A DNA stretch of 7,918 nucleotides from Candidatus Uhrbacteria bacterium (GTDB lineage Bacteria; Patescibacteriota; Patescibacteriia; 2-12-FULL-60-25), in contig VGLT01000041.1 in the NCBI GenBank assembly GCA_016866635.1, forward strand, positions 1 to 7,918. Reading direction: 5' to 3'. Below, one piece after another: positions 1 to 6,079 of the stretch. The translations under genes were made by a program, and so were the position numbers. Each line of letters starts with the position of its first letter. The stretch's first letter is position 1. A model generated the notes under the pieces. It did not search any database. It saw nothing but the letters and a program-made list of their open reading frames with translations, and was not told where the DNA came from.

Positions 1-102
1 CCGCACTATACATTCGAAGATGGGTTACGGGAGACGATCGAGTGGTACAAACAGCATGAATCCTGGTGGCAACCCTTGCTGGAAAAAGCGAAACTTGCTT
101 AG
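1..102 (+). CDS. rfbB: dTDP-glucose 4,6-dehydratase, C-terminal end (partial)
   Basis: Only the last 33 codons are present, in frame from base 1 and ending at TAG (100-102). The tail reads GLRETIEWYKQHESWW, which matches the conserved C-terminal helix of RmlB/RfbB dehydratases. These are NAD-dependent extended SDR enzymes that convert dTDP-glucose to dTDP-4-keto-6-deoxyglucose in the cytoplasm. The catalytic and cofactor motifs lie outside the window. The next gene starts 11 bases downstream on the same strand and carries the other steps of dTDP-rhamnose synthesis, which supports both the assignment and an operon. A related NDP-sugar dehydratase with the same tail cannot be excluded. Confidence 0.8.
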   Translation, partial: PHYTFEDGLRETIEWYKQHESWWQPLLEKAKLA

Positions 103-113
103 ATGGGCGAGAT

Positions 114-1760
114 ATGAAAATTTTGATTTTCGGAAAGGGCTTTATTGGAACACGGATGAGTGAAACCTGGGGAGATGAGGCTGTTCTATCCGATATTTGG
201 ATACAGGATAAAACCTCTGTTTTACAGGCAATAGATGAACATAAACCTGATGCAGTGGTAAATGCCGCTGGCATCGTCGGCCAACCAAATGTGGACTGGT
301 GCGAGACGCATCCAATCGAAACCTATCAAGGCAACACTCAACTCCCCTTGATTATTGCCGAAGCCTGTCAGGAGCGCGGCGTCTATTTTCTTCATCTCGG
401 AACCGGCTGTATTTTTTATGGCGCCTCCCCTGATCCACGAGGCTGGTTGGAAGATGATGATGCAAACCCGGCCGCCGTGTATACTCGCTCAAAATACGCG
501 GCCGATCTTGTCTTGTCGCGACTGCCAAATGTCGCCATTGTTCGTCTGCGCATGCCCATTGATCATACCCCCTCGCAAAAAAATTTAATTGATAAGCTGA
601 TACGTTATACACAAGTGATCGATGTGGAAAATAGCGTCACGATTGTAGATGATCTCGTATCCGCGATAAAACAAATCATCGAGAAACGGGGGGTTGGAAT
701 TTTTCATTGTGTCAATCCCGGCATCATGCGCCACCGTGAACTCATTGATCTCTATCATCAGTATGTTGATCCAACTCACACCTGTGAATGGATTCGCGAA
801 GAAGATCTGCTTGCACGAGGACTCACTCTCAAAAAACGATCTAATAACATCATGCAATCACCTCGCTTGGCGGCGCTTGGCATTACGATGCGCCCCATTC
901 ACGAAGCCTTGCGAGATACGATGATACGATACGCACAGCACGTCATGACGCCTCTCAACCGGCCTATCGATCAAGGCGTATTGAATCAGGCACATACAAC
1001 AACCGTACAACCATTCAACTTTATACGTCAGCACAAACGTGAAATGAAGGGCGTAATTTTGGCAGGAGGAAAAGGAACGCGATTAGCACCGCTGACGCAT
1101 GTAACAAATAAGCATTTGGTGCCTGTGTTTAATAAACAGATGATTTTATATCCGTTGCAAACGTTGCTTGATAGCGGTATCCGTCAAATCCTGTTAATTA
1201 CCAGTGCGGAATTCTGTGGTCAATTCATGAATTTACTTGGGTCGGGTGCGTCTCTCGGGTGTCGATTGACGTATCGTGTACAAGACGAATCTGGTGGAAT
1301 TGCTCATGCCCTGGGAATGGCGGAGGATTTTGTTGATGGTAATAACTGCACGGTGATCTTAGGCGACAATATCTTTGATGAAAATTTTCTCCCACATGTT
1401 TCTTCATTCCAAACGGGTGCCGTCACTTTCTATAAACCCGTAGACGACCCGGAGCGTTTTGGAGTGGTTGATATTGATTCATTTGGCAACGTCTTATCGA
1501 TTGAAGAAAAACCAAAACAACCAAAATCAAACTTTGCACAAGTAGGTTTTTATCTCTACGATCCGCATGTGTTTGAAATCATCAAAACAGTAAAACCATC
1601 GACCCGCGGTGAGTTAGAGATTGCCGAAGTGAATAGCCGCTATTTAGCAGAACAAAAACTCATCGCCAAACCTGTACGTGGATTTTGGTCTGATGCGGGA
1701 ACGTTTCCGAGTCTGAAGCGCGCCAGTGATTACTTTGCGCAGAAAGAAGGCATTCACTGA
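114..1760 (+). CDS. Fusion: NRS/ER-like 4-keto-6-deoxyglucose 3,5-epimerase/4-reductase + glucose-1-phosphate thymidylyltransferase
   Basis: 548 aa with two domains. Residues 1 to about 280 are an extended SDR: nucleotide-binding GKGFIG near residue 7 and catalytic Y123-x3-K127. The segments NAAGIVGQPNVDWCE (50-64), TGCIF (97-101), RLRMPI (144-149) and KKRSNN (240-245) resemble eukaryotic NRS/ER (UER1), which both epimerises and reduces 4-keto-6-deoxyglucose, more than bacterial RmlD. C99 and K161 match residues I recall being tied to epimerisation there. After a linker (about 280-310), residues 311-548 are a short RmlA-type nucleotidyltransferase: GGKGTRLAPLT (318-328), metal-binding LGDN with D418, EKPKQPKSN (465-473) and RGELEIAEVN (498-507). 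The start at 114 is preferred because an in-frame ATG at 66 lies inside rfbB. A Met opens the second domain (base 1044), so internal initiation is possible. Substrates are inferred. Confidence 0.85.
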   Translation: MKILIFGKGFIGTRMSETWGDEAVLSDIWIQDKTSVLQAIDEHKPDAVVNAAGIVGQPNVDWCETHPIETYQGNTQLPLIIAEACQERGVYFLHLGTGCIFYGASPDPRGWLEDDDANPAAVYTRSKYAADLVLSRLPNVAIVRLRMPIDHTPSQKNLIDKLIRYTQVIDVENSVTIVDDLVSAIKQIIEKRGVGIFHCVNPGIMRHRELIDLYHQYVDPTHTCEWIREEDLLARGLTLKKRSNNIMQSPRLAALGITMRPIHEALRDTMIRYAQHVMTPLNRPIDQGVLNQAHTTTVQPFNFIRQHKREMKGVILAGGKGTRLAPLTHVTNKHLVPVFNKQMILYPLQTLLDSGIRQILLITSAEFCGQFMNLLGSGASLGCRLTYRVQDESGGIAHALGMAEDFVDGNNCTVILGDNIFDENFLPHVSSFQTGAVTFYKPVDDPERFGVVDIDSFGNVLSIEEKPKQPKSNFAQVGFYLYDPHVFEIIKTVKPSTRGELEIAEVNSRYLAEQKLIAKPVRGFWSDAGTFPSLKRASDYFAQKEGIH

Positions 1761-2455
1761 TTTAAATATTTCTTTCTTTTTTGTTCAGGGAATTTTTCAA
1801 TCGCGTAGCGCAGCATGGTACGTGGCATTGCTTTCGCATGTTGACGCAAAAACCGTTCTTCGACAATCCGAGATCGATTCCCAACTTCGCGCAGCATCCA
1901 GCCAACGGCTTTGTGGATCAAATCATGATCATCTTCCAGCAAGATCTCCGCAATCTTCAACGTATCTTCAAATTGATTGGCGCGAATGAACCTCGCCGTG
2001 GCAATGATCGCAATCCTTCGTTCCCAGATATTTTTTGATCGTGCACATCGATACAAAACTGAGCGGTCATGCTCAAGCAAGTGCTCTCCAAGAATATAAG
2101 GGGCCGAGCAATCAACCAAGTCCCAATTATTCACGCGTTTCGTATTTGCTAGATAGAATCGAACCAGACGAGCGCGCGTGAGATCGTCTGCACGACGATA
2201 TTGATCAACTAAGATAAACAACCCCGTCTGGCGACACTCATGGATGGGATTCTTCAGAAGCTCAGATACTGCATTCAAAGGAAGTGCGCGATACCGTTTT
2301 GCAAGCCGACGCTGCTCCGGAACCGACACGCCCACAAACACATCTCGATAGCCATACTCCCCTTTTCCTGTCTTAAAAAACCACGCACTGGCTTTGGCTC
2401 TCCGGGGCGTTCCGAGCTTTTGTAGATCGCGAATCACGGATTTTGCATTTTGCAT
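1754..2455 (-). CDS. AlkD-family DNA alkylation repair protein (DNA glycosylase)
   Basis: 233 aa, all-helical HEAT-like repeat protein of the AlkD family, which excises bulky or cationic alkylated bases such as 3- and 7-alkylpurines. Visible family motifs are KTGKGEYG (28-35), NNWDLVD (109-115), WERRIAI (144-150), HDLIHKAVGWMLREVG (177-192) and MPRTMLRYAIEKF (210-222). By recall of Bacillus cereus AlkD, W111, D115, R147 and W186 correspond to its active-site Trp/Asp/Arg/Trp set, so the protein should be active. The ATG at 2455 was chosen because the family normally begins just before the 'VIRDLQKL' helix; an in-frame ATG at 2506 would add 17 residues unlike the family. No clear Shine-Dalgarno site is visible. 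Its 3' end overlaps the convergent rhamnose fusion gene by 7 bases. Confidence 0.9.
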   Translation of the reverse strand: MQNAKSVIRDLQKLGTPRRAKASAWFFKTGKGEYGYRDVFVGVSVPEQRRLAKRYRALPLNAVSELLKNPIHECRQTGLFILVDQYRRADDLTRARLVRFYLANTKRVNNWDLVDCSAPYILGEHLLEHDRSVLYRCARSKNIWERRIAIIATARFIRANQFEDTLKIAEILLEDDHDLIHKAVGWMLREVGNRSRIVEERFLRQHAKAMPRTMLRYAIEKFPEQKRKKYLNQ

Positions 2456-2456
2456 A

Positions 2457-2485
2457 TTGACCAATCTGTCTTTTTCCGATATTCT
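2457..2485 (+). promoter_or_regulatory. Candidate sigma70-type promoter for tRNA-Gln
   Basis: TTGACC (2457-2462), 17-base spacer, TATTCT (2480-2485). It lies about 80 bases upstream of tRNA-Gln and directly beside the divergent alkD start. The -10 box sits in the left arm of an 8-bp inverted repeat (GATATTCT 2478-2485, AGAATATC 2497-2504). A TATAGT at 2524-2529 is a second possible -10 box but has no good -35 partner. Confidence 0.45.
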
Positions 2486-2564
2486 CTGCCCACAAAAGAA
2501 TATCATTCAGGCGCGTAATATCCTATAGTCACGTACCAGAAATCGGATGCAACGACGCGAACAT

Positions 2565-2638
2565 TCCGGGATCGTCTAATGGTAGGACTACTGCCTCTGG
2601 AGCAGTGTATCTTGGTTCGAATCCAAGTCCCGGAGCCA
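2565..2638 (+). tRNA. tRNA-Gln (anticodon CTG), CCA encoded
   Basis: The cloverleaf folds by hand: 7-bp acceptor TCCGGGA/TCCCGGA, anticodon stem ACTGC/GCAGT with loop CTCTGGA (anticodon CTG, reads CAG), and T arm CTTGG-TTCGAAT-CCAAG. The discriminator base is G (2635), usual for tRNA-Gln, and CCA (2636-2638) is encoded in the gene. A strong terminator hairpin begins three bases later, so this is a single-tRNA transcription unit. The last 17 bases recur at 2800-2816. Confidence 0.95.
2622..2638 (+). repeat. 17-bp direct repeat, copy 1 (tRNA-Gln 3' end)
   Basis: This is the 3' half of the T arm, the acceptor strand and CCA of tRNA-Gln. The same 17 bases recur exactly at 2800-2816, offset by 178 bases. 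Such a duplication is typical of an att-like site left by integration at a tRNA 3' end, or of a partial tRNA duplication. No integrase is visible. Confidence 0.85.
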
Positions 2639-2640
2639 AA

Positions 2641-2672
2641 AAGAAAAACTGGTTTAACCAGTTTTTCTTTTT
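2641..2672 (+). terminator. Rho-independent terminator after tRNA-Gln
   Basis: A near-perfect inverted repeat with arms AAGAAAAACTGG (2641-2652) and CCAGTTTTTCTT (2658-2669), a five-base loop, and T-rich sequence on the 3' side. The A-rich 5' arm makes it potentially bidirectional. Confidence 0.85.
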
Positions 2673-2799
2673 GCCGCGAGGAGACTTGGATGAGAACGGG
2701 AAGGTGGTAGGAAACGGGAGTTTCCTACATGATGAGGAGAGTTATTCGAGAACCCGAAGGTTCTCGAAAGCGGAAGAGCGAAGCGATGAGCAGTGAGAT

Positions 2800-2816
2800 T
2801 CCAAGTCCCGGAGCCA
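2800..2816 (+). repeat. 17-bp direct repeat, copy 2 (tRNA-Gln 3' end remnant)
   Basis: An exact copy of tRNA-Gln positions 2622-2638, including CCA, followed like the gene itself by an A-rich terminator hairpin. No acceptor 5' strand, D arm or anticodon arm is present, so it is not a second tRNA. The matching 5' strand of the T stem appears at 2683-2690, separated from this copy by a 109-base insertion that contains two hairpins. Confidence 0.85.
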
Positions 2817-2818
2817 TA

Positions 2819-2846
2819 AGAAAAACTCGCTTGCGCGAGTTTTTCT
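2819..2846. terminator. Bidirectional rho-independent terminator
   Basis: AGAAAAACTCGC (2819-2830) and GCGAGTTTTTCT (2835-2846) form a 12-bp perfect stem with a TTGC loop. It can end plus-strand transcripts from the tRNA-Gln side, and minus-strand transcripts from the small membrane protein gene whose stop lies 14 bases away. Confidence 0.85.
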
Positions 2847-2859
2847 GTTGTGGAAAAAT

Positions 2860-3330
2860 TTATTTCTTTCTTGCCGCTGTGGGAAGCGAGCTTGTCACAG
2901 CCTCTTTGGTTACTTCATCCGTCTTATCGACTTCTGTACTTGGCTTTTTGGCGCCACACAATTCACGCATCTCTCGCATATTCCTTTCCATCTGTTCCAT
3001 CCGATTCATCATGCGGGCAAACTCGCTTTGCGTCAGCGCTTCTTTGCGAGTGGTTTTTGCTTCAACGGATGTGTATGCGACGGCCCCGGTCAAAACGAGC
3101 GAAAGCCCCGTGATCACGACGGCGGTCCAAATATTCGCGACCCCGCGAGATGCGTGGAGCGTGTGGTGGTCTCGGACATGAGATACCGCACCAACATATC
3201 GCACATGACAACGCGAAGAGCAATGGCTGTGGCCACACATTGCATCCATTTCACGATTGGGTGCAGACCCGCCCGCCAACTTTTTTGACGCGTTGCGTCT
3301 TACACCTTTTTTGGATTTTGCCTCCGACAT
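2860..3330 (-). CDS. Small His/Cys-rich single-span membrane protein, function unknown
   Basis: 156 aa from ATG at 3330; a TTG two codons earlier is less likely. The protein was not recognised. In order it shows a basic Lys/Arg-rich N-terminus (residues 5-17), a compact cluster CGHSHCSSRCH (32-42) that could bind a metal, and one hydrophobic span (about 67-86, IWTAVVITGLSLVL). A Met/Glu/Arg-rich heptad-like helix (about 98-122) follows, likely a coiled coil, and then a polar Lys-rich tail. Basic residues precede the span, suggesting the His/Cys part is cytoplasmic and the coiled coil outside, but topology is inferred. No catalytic motif is visible. Sampled GC is near 60%, above the rhamnose gene. 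It shares a terminator with the tRNA-Gln side. Confidence 0.65.
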   Translation of the reverse strand: MSEAKSKKGVRRNASKKLAGGSAPNREMDAMCGHSHCSSRCHVRYVGAVSHVRDHHTLHASRGVANIWTAVVITGLSLVLTGAVAYTSVEAKTTRKEALTQSEFARMMNRMEQMERNMREMRELCGAKKPSTEVDKTDEVTKEAVTSSLPTAARKK

Positions 3331-3366
3331 ACACAAAGAGCTAAGGGTGAATTATGGATTGATTGA

Positions 3367-3396
3367 AGTATAACACATCATAAAAGAAAGAACCAA
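3367..3396 (-). promoter_or_regulatory. Weak candidate promoter for the small membrane protein
   Basis: On the minus strand TTGGTT (3391-3396), 18-base spacer, TATACT (3367-3372), about 36 bases before the ATG at 3330. The -10 box is good and the -35 box is poor. Confidence 0.35.
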
Positions 3397-3433
3397 AATC
3401 CAAAACGCCAAGAACCAATTCTGGTCAAGACCG

Positions 3434-3462
3434 TTGACGGTCTCCATCGAATCCGGTACGAT
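3434..3462 (+). promoter_or_regulatory. Promoter for tRNA-Val
   Basis: TTGACG (3434-3439), 17-base spacer, TACGAT (3457-3462), placing the start site about 7 bases before the mature tRNA 5' end at 3476. The -35 box lies in an inverted repeat GACCGT/ACGGTC (3429-3442). Confidence 0.6.
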
Positions 3463-3475
3463 CCTCGCACAAAAT

Positions 3476-3552
3476 GGACGGCTAGCTCAGTTGGTTAGAG
3501 CGTCACATTGACATTGTGAAGGTCAGAGGTTCGACTCCTCTGCCGTCCACCA
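3476..3552 (+). tRNA. tRNA-Val (anticodon GAC), CCA encoded
   Basis: The full cloverleaf folds by hand: acceptor GGACGGC/GCCGTCC, D arm GCTC/GAGC, anticodon stem TCACA/TGTGA with loop TTGACAT (anticodon GAC), and T arm AGAGG-TTCGACT-CCTCT. The discriminator is A (3549) and CCA (3550-3552) is encoded. It is a monocistronic unit with its own promoter and an immediately following terminator. Confidence 0.95.
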
Positions 3553-3554
3553 CA

Positions 3555-3582
3555 ACAAAAAAGACCATATGGTCTTTTTTGT
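3555..3582. terminator. Rho-independent terminator after tRNA-Val
   Basis: A perfect 28-bp palindrome centred on CATATG, with GACC/GGTC core pairs, an A6 run on the left arm and a T6 run on the right. It starts three bases after the tRNA CCA and is symmetric, so it could act in both directions. Confidence 0.85.
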
Positions 3583-3589
3583 GTTTCTC

Positions 3590-3629
3590 TAAAAAACCAA
3601 GACCCTCGCGAGAGAGTCTCGGGCGAGGG
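3590..3629 (-). terminator. Probable terminator of the receiver-like gene
   Basis: Read on the minus strand, a GC-rich hairpin (CCCTCG 3603-3608 with CGAGGG 3624-3629; CGAGA 3609-3613 with TCTCG 3617-3621) lies about 43 bases past the stop codon. It is followed by a T6 run (3590-3595) after a short interval. Confidence 0.6.
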
Positions 3630-3671
3630 GTAGAGGCAACGATGACGGCGGCATGGAGCAAAGCGAGTGGG

Positions 3672-4121
3672 TCACATCTTCTGCATGAGTGTTCGCAGTT
3701 TGTAGAGGTGAAATTTGCTGATGACCGAAACGCCGGGAGGAGCTCGCACCACTTCAGGCTCACTGCTCATCACCACGTAGTGGACGCGATCCCCTCCCGT
3801 CAGTCCTCGAAGCTGTTCGATGAGCTCCGATCCGGTCATCCCATTGAGGCTGTTGCTGATCATCACCAGGATCTCGTCCGGCTTGTTCTCGATGAGGATC
3901 TGCCCCCACCATTGAAAAAGTCTGTCCGGGTGATCGAATCGTGTTGAGACCTCGACGTGGACCTCGACGACCCTGGTGTAGAGCCACCAGAAGAAGCTCC
4001 ACAGACCCGTGATCATCACCTTGTTCGAGAACCACTGCTCCATGAATTGACGGATCGTCCTCTCGATCTCCGGCAACTCCTCGACCACTAGAACTCGTTT
4101 GATGCGCGTGCCCAGAAACAT
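3672..4121 (-). CDS. Receiver-like (CheY-fold) protein lacking the phospho-acceptor aspartate
   Basis: 149 aa. The start at ATG 4121 is set by GGAGG placed 6 bases upstream; a longer reading from TTG 4136 would contain that site. The fold resembles a response-regulator receiver: beta-1 with acidic pair RVLVVEELPEIERT (9-22), KPDEILVM (80-87), GMTGSELIEQLR (94-105), VHYVVMSS with the conserved Ser (113-120), and VISKF with the conserved Lys (133-137). The segment that should carry the phosphorylated Asp (about 86-92, VMISNSL) has no acidic residue, so classical phosphorelay is unlikely. An aromatic insert WSFFWWLYTR (41-50) lengthens the first helix. There is no output domain and no neighbouring histidine kinase. 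It has its own promoter and terminator. Sampled GC is about 60%. Receiver homology is inferred from motif order. Confidence 0.75.
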   Translation of the reverse strand: MFLGTRIKRVLVVEELPEIERTIRQFMEQWFSNKVMITGLWSFFWWLYTRVVEVHVEVSTRFDHPDRLFQWWGQILIENKPDEILVMISNSLNGMTGSELIEQLRGLTGGDRVHYVVMSSEPEVVRAPPGVSVISKFHLYKLRTLMQKM

Positions 4122-4126
4122 GACCT

Positions 4127-4131
4127 TCCTC
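4127..4131 (-). promoter_or_regulatory. Shine-Dalgarno site deciding the receiver-like gene start
   Basis: GGAGG on the minus strand is complementary to the CCTCC anti-Shine-Dalgarno at the end of the window's own 16S. It is the only strong site among the genes here and fixes the start at 4121. Confidence 0.75.
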
Positions 4132-4148
4132 CGCAAATGTGTGACGAG

Positions 4149-4177
4149 TTTCTAAAACAAAAAAGACCTCTTGTCAA
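4149..4177 (-). promoter_or_regulatory. Promoter of the receiver-like gene
   Basis: On the minus strand, consensus TTGACA (4172-4177), 17-base spacer, TAGAAA (4149-4154). The predicted start near 4142 leaves a leader of about 20 bases that carries the GGAGG ribosome-binding site before ATG 4121. Confidence 0.7.
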
Positions 4178-4190
4178 GGCTTTTTGTTTT
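4154..4190 (-). terminator. Probable terminator of the 16S transcription unit
   Basis: An A/T-rich inverted repeat: AAAACAAAAAG with AGGTCTTTTTTGTTTT across a loop containing TTGACA. It has an A-run 5' arm and a T6 tract, about 180 bases after the 16S 3' end. It overlaps the promoter of the receiver-like gene. Confidence 0.5.
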
Positions 4191-4279
4191 GACTGCAGAA
4201 AAGTGACCGTGAGCGCGATTTTTGTCTTTGAAAATTCACGTGTTGATGGACCTTCGAGGGTACCACCAATCGTTTGAAT

Positions 4280-4355
4280 AATCCTTCAGTCCGACAAACG
4301 TCGGACAGGTTCGACCTAAGGATTGCCCCGTAAAATCACTTGCGTGATCACGGGG
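4280..4355 (-). other. Structured 3' trailer of the 16S transcript
   Basis: Two folded units follow the 16S 3' end. One is a three-way junction: AATCCTT (4280-4286) with AAGGATT (4318-4324), enclosing GTCCGAC/GTCGGAC with an AAAC loop (4289-4306) and AGGT-TCG-ACCT (4307-4317). The other is a hairpin: CCCCGT/ACGGGG (4326-4331, 4350-4355) with inner ATCAC/GTGAT and a TTGC loop. Possible roles are 3' processing or protection of pre-16S. The rest of 4122-4368 holds only the promoter and terminator noted here. Confidence 0.5.
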
Positions 4356-4368
4356 AATAACTCCCTAG

Positions 4369-5872
<1,504 letters not shown>

Positions 5873-5874
5873 AA

Positions 5875-5900
5875 CCCACATTGGCCTGGCGACCAATGGG
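5875..5900 (-). other. Leader hairpin just upstream of 16S
   Basis: CCCACATTGG (5875-5884) and CCAATGGG (5893-5900) form an 8-bp stem with a two-base bulge, ending three bases before the estimated 16S 5' end. It is probably a processing or folding element. Confidence 0.4.
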
Positions 5901-5951
5901 ATCAAAGTAAATAGACAAATTTTATCTGCTTACGGTCACTCTTCTGTTGTC

Positions 5952-6007
5952 AAAGTGGATTGAGGATATCCCCAATGTGTGCCGGTAGTTTAAAGGAAAG
6001 TGGATTG
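5952..6007 (-). repeat. Pair of 11-bp direct repeats in the rRNA promoter region
   Basis: CAATCCACTTT (minus strand) occurs at 5997-6007, inside the promoter spacer, and again at 5952-5962, touching the second TTGACA. The copies are 45 bases apart. They may be a duplicated promoter module or a protein-binding site. Confidence 0.6.
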
Positions 6008-6015
6008 GGCGTCAA
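5987..6015 (-). promoter_or_regulatory. Main 16S rRNA promoter
   Basis: On the minus strand TTGACG (6010-6015), 17-base spacer, TAAACT (5987-5992), giving a leader of about 110 bases. A consensus TTGACA further in (5948-5953) has no good -10 box at normal spacing; it may be a relic of a second promoter. The remaining leader and the bases up to 6079 contain a T8 run on the minus strand (6042-6049) but no other clear element. Confidence 0.7.
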
Positions 6016-6079
6016 GAGCTAAGGGTTGGGATAAGAATTTAAAAAAAAGGCTCGAGAATTAAGACTTTTCAGTGTAAAA

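Larger units (their letters stand above)
2673..2846 (+). ncRNA. Candidate structured RNA or small inserted element after tRNA-Gln
   Basis: No convincing protein lies on the plus strand here, but the segment is dense with perfect stems. GACTTGGA (2683-2690) pairs with TCCAAGTC (2800-2807) and encloses two hairpins. The first is a 9-bp stem, GTAGGAAAC/GTTTCCTAC, with a GGGA loop (2707-2728). The second is a 10-bp stem, TTCGAGAACC/GGTTCTCGAA, with a CGAA loop (2745-2768). The unit ends in the 17-bp tRNA-Gln copy and a terminator. It looks like a T arm whose loop has been replaced by a structured insert. It could be a small RNA, a processed tail of the tRNA transcript, or a small palindromic mobile element. 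No known RNA family was recognised, and transcription is inferred. Confidence 0.4.

Noticed and set aside
66..113. Longer N-terminus of the rhamnose fusion gene starting at 66
   Set aside because: It would overlap rfbB by 37 bases, and the extra residues are unlike any SDR. The Rossmann strand MKILIFG starts naturally at 114.
114..2455. UGA recoded as an amino acid
   Set aside because: The rhamnose, AlkD and receiver-like genes all end at UGA exactly where their families end, and none has an internal UGA.
2673..2816. A second tRNA downstream of tRNA-Gln
   Set aside because: Only the T-stem and acceptor 3' strand are present. There is no acceptor 5' strand, D arm or anticodon arm.
2729..3288. 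Plus-strand open frames opposite the small membrane protein
   Set aside because: They run through the structured segment and terminator, lack ribosome sites, and encode no recognisable pattern. The minus-strand frame has a membrane span and coiled coil.
3516..3947. Plus-strand frame of 143 codons starting inside tRNA-Val
   Set aside because: It starts in a tRNA, crosses a strong terminator and lies opposite the receiver-like gene, which has a promoter, ribosome site and family motifs.
3760..4035. Second minus-strand frame of 91 codons inside the receiver-like gene
   Set aside because: It is a GC-driven out-of-frame shadow with low-complexity composition and no ribosome site.
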